The notes under the pieces were generated by a model. It made no database searches, had not been told where the DNA came from, and worked only from the letters and a program-made list of their open reading frames with translations. Source: Zeus faber (Eukaryota; Chordata; Actinopteri; Zeiformes; Zeidae). Taken from it: 64,000 nt of DNA. Made by a program: the position numbers and the translations under genes. Shown here piece after piece: positions 9,441-20,300 of the stretch; position 1 is the stretch's first letter; every line of letters starts with the position of its first letter. The DNA is taken from contig CAUIJY010000075.1 of the NCBI GenBank assembly GCA_960531495.1, positions 1,984,001 through 2,048,000 on the forward strand. Reading direction: 5' to 3'.

Positions 9441-9943
9441 TGTCACGACCCGAACAGGGAGGAACCCAAACGCACGACACAGGGACACGGGAGGCAGGCA
9501 AGGGATGTTTATTAACTGGGACGGTGGAGCTGGCCGGGGGGACCTGGTCGGGAGGGGATGGAGCAGGGCAGGGCAGGGACGATGATGACCAGGAGATGGG
9601 GTCCAGGATCCGGGTGGAGAGACGGGGAACCAGGCTGGGTGGAGAGTCCTGGTCGACAAGCGGAGACAGACAGGTGAAGGGAAGGCGAGACAACAAGACA
9701 TAAACTAGGAACTTGGAACTGGGAACTGGGAACTAGGAACTAGGAACTAGGAACTAGGAAGGGAGCCAATCGCGATGCAACTCGGGGAAAGCTAGTTGAC
9801 GGTCTGGCAAGGAATGGCTAGGAAGCTGGGGCTAAATACAGTGCGGGTAATTGATCCCAGGTGTGTGCAATTGGGTCTGAGTAGGGAGCTGCAGATGGGG
9901 CAAGGGCGGCCTCTAGTGGCGCTGGGAGGCCGTGGGCCTAACA
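9441..9943 (-). repeat. Gypsy 5' LTR (complete)
   Basis: 503 bp from TGTCACGACCC to CCTAACA (plus-strand reading). A TTTATT at 9508-9513 gives AATAAA on the coding strand near the LTR 3' side, a plausible polyadenylation signal. It shares about 350 bp with the partial LTR at 7559-7931, near-identical except for a handful of substitutions and different copy numbers of a short GGAACTAGGAACT repeat. Only 21 nt separate the LTR from the gag ATG, and no standard tRNA primer-binding site was recognised in them. Confidence 0.9.
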
Positions 9944-9967
9944 TGTACGGGTACATTTATTCCTGTG

Positions 9968-9970
<3 letters not shown>

Positions 9971-10006
<36 letters not shown>

Positions 10007-10010
10007 ATGT
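9971..10010. repeat. (GT)n dinucleotide microsatellite
   Basis: About 17 GT units followed by imperfect GT-rich sequence, directly right of the Gypsy element and its target duplication. Confidence 0.9.
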
Positions 10011-10145
10011 ACGCATGTGTGTGTGGGTGTTGGGAGGATTGGTCATGTGAATGTGTGTGGGGTGGGAGGGGAGAGATGCAAGTGTGTATGGCATTTAATC
10101 CATAGGACAAATGATTTTTTAAAAGTGACTAGTACTCATTTTTTT
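10011..10145. repeat. TG-rich degenerate repeat right of the Gypsy element, then unique DNA
   Basis: It contains the block related to 7420-7465 on the other side of the Gypsy element, followed by about 50 bp of unassigned AT-rich DNA before the tetranucleotide array starts. Confidence 0.45.
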
Positions 10146-11922
10146 TAAATCTTTCTTTCAATCTTTGTTTCTTTCAATCTTATTTTCAATCTTTCTTTCA
10201 ATCTTATCATAGAACAATAAACACAATGGGGTTGTGCTGATGTTAATGGATCAACCTTTCTTTCGTTCTCCTTTATTTCAATCGTTCTTTCAATCTTTCT
10301 TTCAATCTTTCAATCTTTCTTTCAATTTTTCTTTCTTTCTTTCAATCTTTCTTTCATTCTTTCTTTCAGTCTTTCAATATTTCTTTCAATCTCTCTTTCA
10401 ATCTATCTTTCAATCTTTCTTTCATTCTTTCTTTCAGTCGTTCAATCTTTCTTTCAATCTTTCTTTCAATCTTTCTTTTTTCAATCTTTCTTTCAATCTT
10501 TCAATCTTTCTTTCATTCTTTCTTTCAATCTTTCTTACTTTCAATCTTTCTTTCTTTCAATATTTCTTTCAATCTTTCTTTCAATCTTTCTTTCATTCTT
10601 TCTTTCATTCTTACATTCTTTCTTTCAATCTTTCTTTCTTTCAATCTTTCTTTCAATCTTTCAATCATTCAATCTTTCTTTCATTCTTTCTTTCAATCTT
10701 TCTTACTTTTAATCTTTCTCTCTTTCAATATTTCTTTCAATATTTAAATCTTTCTTTAAATCTTTCTTTCAAACTTTCAATCTTTCTTTCAATCTTTCTT
10801 TCAATCTTTCAATCTTTCAATCGATCTTTCAATCTTTCATTCAATCTTTCAATCTCTCTTTCATTCTTTCTTTCAATCTTTCAATCTTTCTTTCAATGTT
10901 TCTTTCAATCTTTCATTCTTTCTTTCAATCTTTCAATCGTTCTTTCAATCTTTCTTTTATTCTTTCTTTCAATCTTTCATTTTTTCAATCTTTCTTTCAA
11001 TCTTTCAATCTTTCTTTCAATCTTTCATTCTTTCTTTCAATCTTTCAATCGTTCTTTCTTTCAATCTTTCAATCTTTCTTTCATTCTTTCTTTCAATATT
11101 TCAATCTTTCAATCTTTCTTTCATTCTTTCTTTAAATCTTTCAATCTTTCTTTCATTCTTTCTTTCAATCTATCTTACTTTCAATCCATCTTTCTTTCAA
11201 TATTTCTTCCAATCGTTCAATCTTTCTTTCATTCTTTCTTTCAATCTTTCTTTTGTTATTTCTTTCAATCTTTCTTTCAATATTTCTTTCAATCTTTCTT
11301 TCTTAAATCTTTCTTTCAATCTTTCTTTCAAACTTTCAATCATTATTTCAATCTTTCATTCTTTCCATTTTTCTTGCAATCTTTCTTTCAATTGTTTAAT
11401 CTTTCAATGTTTCTTTCATTCTTTCTTTCAGTCTTTCAATCTTTTTCTCAATCTTTCTTTCATTCTTTCTTTCAATATTTCAATCTTTCAATCTTTCTTT
11501 CATTCTTTCTTTAAATCTTTCATTCTTTCTTTCATTCTTTCTTTCAATCTATCTTTCTTTCAATATTTCTTCCAATCGTTCAATCTTTCTTTCATTCTTT
11601 CTTTCAATCTTTCTGTCGGTCAATCTTTCTTTCAGTCTTTCTTTCAATCATTCAATCTTTCAATCTTTCCTTCAATATTTCTTTCTTTCAATCTTTCTTT
11701 CAATCTTTCTTTCATTCTTTTCTTCAGTCGTTCAATCTTTCTTTCAATCTTTCTTTTTTTCAATCTTTTTTTCAATCTTTCTTTCATCCTTTCTTTCAAT
11801 CTTTCGTTCAATATTTCTTTCAATCTTTCTTACTTTCAATCTTTCTTTGTTTAAATCTTTCTTTCAATCTTTCTTTCAATCTTTCGTTCAATATTTCTTT
11901 CAATCTTTCTTACTTTCAATCT
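10146..11922. repeat. TTTC/AATC/ATTC tetranucleotide-register array, block 1
   Basis: Nearly all of it parses into the 4-bp words TTTC, AATC and ATTC with rare variants (AATA, AGTC, CGTT). The plus strand has almost no G. A short non-array island lies at about 10205-10255. The 426-codon frame here arises because a 4-bp period reads as a repeating four-residue peptide in any frame and the words rarely form stop codons. The array is cut at 11922 by an L2 LINE and resumes at 14395. Confidence 0.95.
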
Positions 11923-14394
11923 GAGTCGAGCTAACTCTGAGTCGAGCTCTAGTGCTGAGGTTGCTGTGTAGTGTATCACTGCTCGTATTGTAGTATTGCA
12001 ACTTGGACTACTGGATTGACTCTGTACATTTCACTGCTATTTGCTGATCTGCCAACAAGCTTGTGTTCCAGACACACCCCCTATTCAGGTAAGTCCTCTC
12101 TTATGTGGGCGTGCTCTTAGCCAGGTGCAACCCTAATCACACGAGCAGCTGTATTCTATCACCTATTTATGGTCCTGCCCTTAAAGCGTTGGCCCATTTG
12201 TAGTCGCTCTCGTGTGAAGACGCTCTGTGTAAAGACGCACGTCTACCTCTGCACGTCAACCGAAGCAAGGACACCGAACAAGGCAAACCTGCCTTCTTTC
12301 TCTCACTCCATACAAAGTGTGCTACTACCGCATCCCTACAACTTCAAGGTCACCCAGAAAGCGTCGTTATACCATACGCCGATGCAATCCGGGTAACCTC
12401 AGGTCCCTGCAGCAAACATCTTCTGCAAAGACCTCCTTCTCTGTTGGCTTGTGGAATTGTCGATCTGCAGTTAACAAGGCAGACTTCATTTCTGGTCATG
12501 CCAACCAACTCTCCTTAGAGCTCCTTGCTCTCACTGAGACATGGATTAAACCGGAAGATAGCGCAACCCCGGCTGCACTCTCCACTAACTACTCATTCTC
12601 CCACACATCCAGACCATCTGGCCGTGGTGGTGGGACTGGCCTGCTAATTTCCAACACATGGAAATTTAATCCACTGCTGCCTTTAAACAACTTTGCCTCC
12701 TTTGAATATCACGCCGTCTTGGTGACTGCTCCGGTGAAAGCCTATGTGGTCGTCATCTACCGTCCACCAGGACAACTAGGTGACTTCCTACATGAGCTTG
12801 ACACCCTGCTGTCATCAATCCCTGAGCACGAGTGTCCCATGCTCGTCCTCGGAGACATGAACATTCACTTGGACAGTGCGAGCTCGGCTGACTTCCTGTC
12901 TTTGGTTCGCTCGTTCGACCTAAGACAGATCCCGACTCCACCGACTCACAAGGCTGGCAAAGAGCTTGATCTCATTCTTGCTCGGAGCTGTACCACCGAC
13001 AACCTATGGGTCACTCCTCTTCATCTCTCTGACCACTTCTTCATCCACTTCAATGTCCAGCTACCAAAACAACCCCCCACCTCCCCACCCATGGTTACTA
13101 TCCGCAGCAATCTCCGCAACTTGTCTCCCACCCACTTCTCCTCTGTGCTCTCCTCTTCTCTTCCACCCCATGGCACTTTCTCCTCTCTGCAGGTTAATGA
13201 TGCCACTGACTCCCTCTGCTCCACCTTGAGCTCATGTCTGGATATCCTGTGTCCACTATCCACCAGACCTGCTCGTTCAACCCAGTCGCACCCTTGGCTG
13301 ACTGACACCCTCCGGACAACGCGCACTGACCTCAGAGCAGCCGAGAGGAAATGGCACAAATTCAAAACAACTGAGGATCTTGCTAGCTACCAGACACTGC
13401 TGTCCTCCTTCTCTTCCGGCATCACTGCTGCCAAGAAGGCCTTCTTCAACGATAGGATCAACGGTGCCACAGACACACGTACGTTATTCACCACCTTCAA
13501 GTCTCTGCTTTACCCTCCACCACCTCCCCCAGCTACTAACCTCACTGCTGACTGCCTTGCCTCCTTTTTTACTAACAATGTGGCAGCCATCAGCAGCCAA
13601 TTCACTAAACAACTTACTCACAACCTGTCTTCTCCAGCCCTAGGCTCATCGTTCCCTGGTTTCGCCCCCCTCGCTGAAAGTGAGGTATCTAAACTACTTG
13701 ACTATCTGGCGAAAACGGAACTGCTGGTCTTCCCAGCCAAACAAGGTATTTATCACAACATTGATATTAAAATCGACTCTCTATCTCTTGTTCCTACCAA
13801 GGCTGCAAGGAATCTTGGTGTCATTATTGATGACCAACTGACATTCTCGGACCATGTTGCCGCCGTCTCCCGGTCCTGCCGCTTCGCACCAGCCAAAGAG
13901 GGCACATGTCACTCCGCTGCTCATCGAGCTCCACTGGTTACCTGTAGCCGCCCGCATCAAGTTCAAGTCTCTTATGCTGGCCTACAGAGTGATTGTTGGG
14001 AATGCTCCCGCCTACTTAAATGCTCTTGTAAGAGCACATGTTGCCCCCCGGATGCTGCCCTCGTCTAATGAGTGTCGCCTGGCTCTGCCGGCCATACAGC
14101 CACGGCAATCCAGGCTATTCTCATTTGTAGTTCCACGTTGGTGGAACGAGCTGCCAAAAATGACCAGAGCGGGGACCTCCCTCTCTGTCTTTAAGAAGCA
14201 CCTGAAGACCCAGCTCTTCAGTGAGTACCTCCTGTCCTAATCTACAATTACTGAGCACCACCTTGCAGTATTTATTGTTACACCAATGTTGTTGTTACAC
14301 TAATCTCTGTCGCAATGTAGCTGAATGTTATTCTCCCTTGTAAGTCGCTTTGGATAAAAGCGTCTGCTAAATGACTAAATGTAAATGTAAATGT
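11923..14394 (+). mobile_element. L2-clade LINE, internally deleted, inserted in the array
   Basis: The element starts with a short CTGAGTCGAGCT direct repeat and a 5' region of about 390 bp. It has one damaged ORF, and its 3' end has the GGATA-loop hairpin GCTTTGGATAAAAGC (14347-14361) and a TGTAAA-type tail, diagnostic of fish L2 elements of the UnaL2 type. Array sequence on both sides joins into a continuous string seen elsewhere (compare 16360-16385). AATCT may be a 5-bp target duplication (11918-11922, 14395-14399), but it overlaps the tail and the repeat word, so it is uncertain. ORF1 was not recognised. Confidence 0.9.
12317..14240 (+). pseudogene. L2 LINE ORF2: endonuclease intact-looking, reverse transcriptase deleted
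   Basis: The frame 12317-14068 holds an APE-type endonuclease. Visible residues include the N of LWNCRS (about 47), the E of LTETW (74), IYRPP (148-151), LVLGDMN (177-182, the D and N of motif GDMN) and LHLSDH (236-240, terminal SDH). A linker with HPWLTD and AAERKWHKF follows. At about residue 460 (near 13705) the sequence jumps from a position before RT motif 0 straight to LAKTELLVFPA, past the catalytic FADD/YADD palm. A second deletion near 13888 removes the thumb region and shifts the frame. The C-terminal part then reads HVTPLLIELHWLPVAARIKF and continues to a stop at 14240. Without the RT palm it cannot copy itself. Confidence 0.9.
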
Positions 14395-17300
14395 AATCTT
14401 TCTTTGTTTAAATCTTTCTTTCAATCATTCTTTCAAACTTTCAATCATTATTTCAATCTTTCATTCTTTCCATCTTTCTTGCAATCTTTCTTTCAATTGT
14501 TTAATCTTTCAATGTTTCTTTCATTCTTTCTTTCAGTCTTTCAATCTTTTTTTCAATCTTTCTTTCATTCTTTCTTTCAATCTTTCTGTCCGTCATTCTT
14601 TCTTTCAGTCTTTCTTTCAATCATTCAATCTTTCAATCTTTCTTTCTTTCAATCTTTCTTTCAATCTTTCTTTCATTCTTTATTTCAATCTTTGTTTCAT
14701 TCTTTCTTTCAATCTTTCTTTCAATCTTTCTTTCAATCTTTCTTTCAATCTTTCTTTCTTTCTTTCAATCTTTCTTTCAATCTTTCTTTCAAACTTTCAA
14801 TCTTTATTTCAATCTTTCTTTCAATCTTTCTTTCATTCTTTCTTTCAAAATTTCAATCTTTCAATATTTCTTTGATTCTTTCTTGCAATCTTTCAATCTT
14901 TCTTTCATTCTTTCTTTCAATCTTTCTTACTTTCAATCTTTCTTTCAATCTGCCTTTCATTCTTTCTTTCAGTCTTTCAATCTTTCTTTAAATCTTTCTT
15001 TAAATCTCTCTTTCAGTCATTCTTTCAAACTTTCAATCTTTATTTCAATCTTTCAATCTTTCAATCTTTCTTTCAATCTTTCAATCTTTCTTTCATTCTT
15101 TCTTTCAATATTTCAATCTTTCAATCTTTCTTTCATTCTTTCTTTAAATCTTTCAATCTTTCTTTCATTCTTACTTTCAATCTATCTTACTTTCAATCTT
15201 TCTTTCTTTCAATATTTCTTCCAATCGTTCAATCTTTCTTTCATTCTTTCTTTCAATCTTTCTTTTGTTATTTCTTTCAATCTTTCTTTCTTTCCATCTT
15301 TCTTTCAATCTTTCTTTTATTCTTTCTTTCAATCTTTCTTTTTTCAATCTTTCTTGCAATCTTTCTTTCAATTGTTTAATCTTTCAATATTTCTTTTATT
15401 CTTTCTTTCAATCATTCTTTCATTCTTTCTTTCAATCTTTCTGTCTGTCAATCTTTCTTTCAGTCTTTCTTTCAATCATTCAATCTTTCAATCTTTATTT
15501 CAATCTTTCTTTCAATCTTTCTTTCAATCTTTCTTTCAATCTTTCTTTCATTCTTTCTTTCAAAATTTCAATCTTTCAATATTTCTTTCATTCTTTCTTG
15601 CAATCTTTCAATCTTTCTTTCATTCTTTCTTTCAATCTTTCTTACTTTCAATCTTTCTTTCAATCTGCCTTTCATTCTTTCTTTCAGTCTTTCAATCTTT
15701 CTTTAAATCTTTCTTTAAATCTCTCTTTCAGTCATTCTTTCAAACTTTCAATCTTTATTTCAATCTTTCAATCTTTCAATCTTTCTTTCAATCTTTCAAT
15801 CTTTCTTTCATTCTTTCTTTCAATATTTCAATCTTTCAATCTTTCTTTCATTCTTTCTTTAAATCTTTCAATCTTTCTTTCATTCTTACTTTCAATCTAT
15901 CTTACTTTCAATCTTTCTTTCTTTCAATATTTCTTCCAATCGTTCAATCTTTCTTTCATTCTTTCTTTCAATCTTTCTTTTGTTATTTCTTTCAATCTTT
16001 CTTTCTTTCCATCTTTCTTTCAATCTTTCTTTTATTCTTTCTTTCAATCTTTCTTTTTTCAATCTTTCTTGCAATCTTTCTTTCAATTGTTTAATCTTTC
16101 AATATTTCTTTTATTCTTTCTTTCAATCATTCTTTCATTCTTTCTTTCAATCTTTCTGTCTGTCAATCTTTCTTTCAGTCTTTCTTTCAATCATTCAATC
16201 TTTCAATCTTTCCTTCAATATTTCATTCTTTCAATCTTTCTTTCAATCTTTCTTTCATTCTATCCTTCAGTCGTTCAATCTTTCTTTCAATCTTTCTTTT
16301 TTTCAATCTTTCTTTCAATCTTTCTTTCAATCTTTCGTTCAATATTTCTTTCAATCTTTCTTAATTTCAATCTTTCTTTGTTTAAATCTTTCTTTCAATC
16401 TTTCTTTCAAACTTTCAATCATTATTTCAATCTTTCATTCTTTCAATCTTTCTTTCAATCTTTCTTTCAATCTTTCAATCTTTCTTTCATTCTTTCTTTC
16501 AATATTTCAATCTTTCAATCTTTCTTTCAATCTTTCTTTCAATCTTTCAATCTTTCTTTCATTCTTTCTTTCAATCTTTCAATCTTTCTTTCATTCTTTC
16601 TTTAAATCTTTCAATCTTTCAGTCTTTCTTTCAATATTTCTTTCAATCTTTCTTTCTTTAAATCTTTCTTTCAATCTTTCTTTCAAACTTTCAATCTTTA
16701 TTTCAAACTTTCAATCTTTCAATCTTTCTTTCAATCTTTCTTTCAATCTTTCTTTAATTTTTTCTTTCAATCTTTCTTACTTTCAATTTTTCTATCTTTC
16801 AATATTTCTTCCAATCTTTCAATCTTTCTTTTGTTATTCTTTCAATCTTTCTTTCTTTCAATCTTTCTATCCATCTATCTATCAATCTTTTTTTCATTCT
16901 TTCTTTCAATCTTTCTTTTTTCAATCTTTCTTGCAAACTTTCTTTCAATTGTTTAATCTTTCAATCTTTCTTTCATTCTTTCTTTCAGTCTTTCAATCTC
17001 TTTTTCATTCTTTCTTTCAATATTTCATTCTTTCAATCTTTCTGTCATTCTTTCTGTCAATCTTTCAATCTTTGTTTCATTCTTTCTTTCAATCTTTCTT
17101 ACTTTCAATTTTTCTATCTTTCAATATTTCTTCCAATCGTTCAATCTTTCTTTTATTATTTCTTTCAATCTTTCTTTCTTTCAATCTTTCTTTCCATCTT
17201 TCTTTCAATCTTTCTTTCATTCTTTCTTTCAATCTTTCTTTTTTCAATATTACTTTCAATCTGTCAATTTTTCTTTCATTCTTTCATTCTTTCTTTCAAT

Positions 17301-20300
17301 TGTTCTTTCATTCTTTCTTTCAATCTTTCTTTCTTTCAATCTTTCAATCTTTCTTTCATTCTTTCATTCTTTCTTTCAATCTTTCTTTTTTAAATCTTTC
17401 TTGCAATCTTTCTTTCAATTGTTGAATCTTTCAATCTTTCGTTCATTCTTTCTTCCAGTCTTTCAATCTTTTTTTAAATCTTTCTTTCAATCTTTCAATT
17501 TTTCAATCTTTCTTTCATTCTTTCTTTTAATCTTTCTATCTTTCTTTCAATCTTTCAATCTTTCTTTCATTCTTTCTTTCAATCTTTCTGTCTTTCAATT
17601 TTTCATTCAATCTTTCTTTCATTCCTTCTTCAATCTTTCTTTCAAATTTTCTTTCAATCTTTCTTTTTTCAATCTTTCTTTCAATCTTTCTTTCATTCTT
17701 TCTTTCAGTCTTTCAAAATTTGTTTCAAACTTTCAATCTTTCAGTCGTTCAATCTTTCTTTCAATCTTTCTTTCAATCTTTCAATCTTCAATCTTTCAAT
17801 CTATCTTTCAGTCTTTCTTTCAATCATTCAATCTTTCAATCTTTCTTTCAATCTTTCTTTCTTTCTATCTTTCTTTCAATCTTTCTTTCATTTTTCCTTC
17901 AGTCTTTCAATCTTTCTTTCAATCTTTCTTTCAATCTTTCTTTCAATCTTTCTTTCATTCTTTCTTTCAATCTTTCTTTCAATCTTTCAATCTTTCTTTC
18001 AATATTTCTTTCAATCTTTCTTACTTTCAATCTTTCTTTCTTTAAATCTTTCTTTCAATCTTTCTTTCAAACTTTCATTCTTTATTTCAATCTTTCAATC
18101 TTTCAATCTTTCTTTCATTCTTTCTTTCAATCTTTCTTTCAATCTTTCAGTCTTTCTTTCAATATTTCTTTCAATCTTTCTTTCTTTAAATCTTTCTTTC
18201 AATCTTTCTTTCAAACTTTCAATCTTTATTTCAAACTTTCAATCTTTCAATCTTTCTTTCAATCTTTCTTTCAATCTTTCTTTCAATCTTTCAATCTTTC
18301 TTTCATTCTTTCTTTCAATCTTTCAATCTTTCTTTAATTTTTTCTTTCAATCTTTCTTACTTTCAATTTTTCTATCTTTCAATATTTCTTCCAATCTTTC
18401 AATCTTTCTTTTGTTATTCTTTCAATCTTTCTTTCTTTCAATCTTTCTATCCATCTATCTATCAATCTTTTTTTCATTCTTTCTTTCAATCTTTCTTTTT
18501 TCAATCTTTCTTGCAAACTTTCTTTCAATTGTTTAATCTTTCAATCTTTCTTTCATTCTTTCTTTCAGTCTTTCAATCTCTTTTTCATTCTTTCTTTCAA
18601 TATTTCAATCTTTCAATCTTTCTGTCATTCTTTCTGTCAATCTTTCAATCTTTGTTTCATTCTTTCTTTCAATCTTTCTTACTTTCAATTTTTCTATCTT
18701 TCAATATTTCTTCCAATCGTTCAATCTTTCTTTTATTATTTCTTTCAATCTTTCTTTCTTTCAATCTTTCTTTCCATCTTTCTTTCAATCTTTCTTTCAT
18801 TCTTTCTTTCAATCTTTCTTTTTTCAATATTTCTTTCAATCTGTCAATTTTTCTTTCATTCTTTCATTCTTTCTTTCAATTGTTCTTTCATTCTTTCTTT
18901 CAATCTTTCTTTAAATATTTCAATCTTTCAATCTTTCTTTCAATCTTTCAATCTTTCTTTCATTCTTTCTTTCAATCTTTCAATCTTTCTTTCATTCGTT
19001 CTTTCAATCTTTCAATCTTTCAATTTTTCTATCTTTCAATATTTCTTCCAATCATTCAATCTTTCTTTCATTATTTCTTTCAATCTTTCTTTTGTTATTT
19101 CTTTCAATCTTTCTTTCCATCTTTCTTTCAATCTTTCTTTCATTCTTTCTTTCAATCTTTCAATCTTTCTTTCAAACTTTCAATCTTTCTTTCCATCTTT
19201 CTTTCAATCTTTCTTTCCATCTTTCTTTCAATCTTTCTTTCATTATTTCTTTCAGTCTTTCAATCTTTCTTTCAAACTTTCAATCTTTCTTTCAATCTTT
19301 CAGTCGTTCAATCTTTCTTTCAATCTTTCTTTCAATCTTTCAATCTTCAGTCTTTCAATCTTTCTTTCAAACTTTCAATCTTTCTTTCAATCTTTCAGTC
19401 GTTCAATCTTTCTTTCAATCTTTCTTTCAATCTTTCAATCATTCAGTCTTTCAATCATTCAATCTTTCAATCTTTCTTTCTTTCAATCTTTCTTTCAATC
19501 TTTCTTTCATTCTTTCCTTCAGTCTTTCAATCTTTCTTTCAATCTTTCTTTCAATCTTTCTTTCATTCTTTCTTTCAATCTTTCTTTCAATCTTTCAATC
19601 TTTCTTTCAATATATCTTTCAATCTTTCTTTTGTTATTCTTTCAATCTTTCTTTCTTTCAATCTTTCTATCCATCTATCTATCAATCTTTTTTTCATTCT
19701 TTCTTTCAATCTTTCTTTTTTCAATCTTTCTTGCAAACTTTCTTTCAATTGTTTAATCTTTCAATCTTTCTTTCATTCTTTCTTTCAGTCTTTCAATCTC
19801 TTTTTCATTCTTTCTTTCAATATTTCAATCTTTCAATCTTTCTGTCATTCTTTCTGTCAATCTTTCAATCTTTGTTTCATTCTTTCTTTCAATCTTTCTT
19901 ACTTTCAATTTTTCTATCTTTCAATATTTCTTCCAATCGTTCAATCTTTCTTTTATTATTTCTTTCAATCTTTCTTTCTTTCAATCTTTCTTTCCATCTT
20001 TCTTTCAATCTTTCTTTCATTCTTTCTTTCAATCTTTCTTTTTTCAATATTTCTTTCAATCTGTCAATTTTTCTTTCATTCTTTCATTCTTTCTTTCAAT
20101 TGTTCTTTCATTCTTTCTTTCAATCTTTCTTTAAATATTTCAATCTTTCAATCTTTCTTTCAATCTTTCAATCTTTCTTTCATTCTTTCTTTCAATCTTT
20201 CAATCTTTCTTTCATTCGTTCTTTCAATCTTTCAATCTTTCAATTTTTCTATCTTTCAATATTTCTTCCAATCATTCAATCTTTCTTTCATTATTTCTTT

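Larger units (their letters stand above)
7559..9943 (-). mobile_element. Ty3/Gypsy LTR retrotransposon, internally deleted, minus strand
   Basis: The ends read TGTCACGACC at 7559 and GGCCTAACA ending at 9943 on the plus strand, so the coding-strand LTR begins TGTTAGGCC and ends CGTGACA, the usual TG...CA. The 5-bp sequence TGTAC directly flanks both outer ends (7554-7558 and 9944-9948), a good target-site duplication. In coding order it holds a complete 5' LTR, gag, a short piece of pol covering the first half of reverse transcriptase, and a 3' LTR lacking its U3 start. Protease, the RT catalytic FVDD/YLDD region, RNase H and integrase are absent. It can be no more than a non-autonomous relic. 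Confidence 0.92.

Noticed and set aside
8599..9703. Plus-strand frames of up to 189 codons over the Gypsy gag
   Set aside because: GC-rich antisense shadows of gag; no domain.
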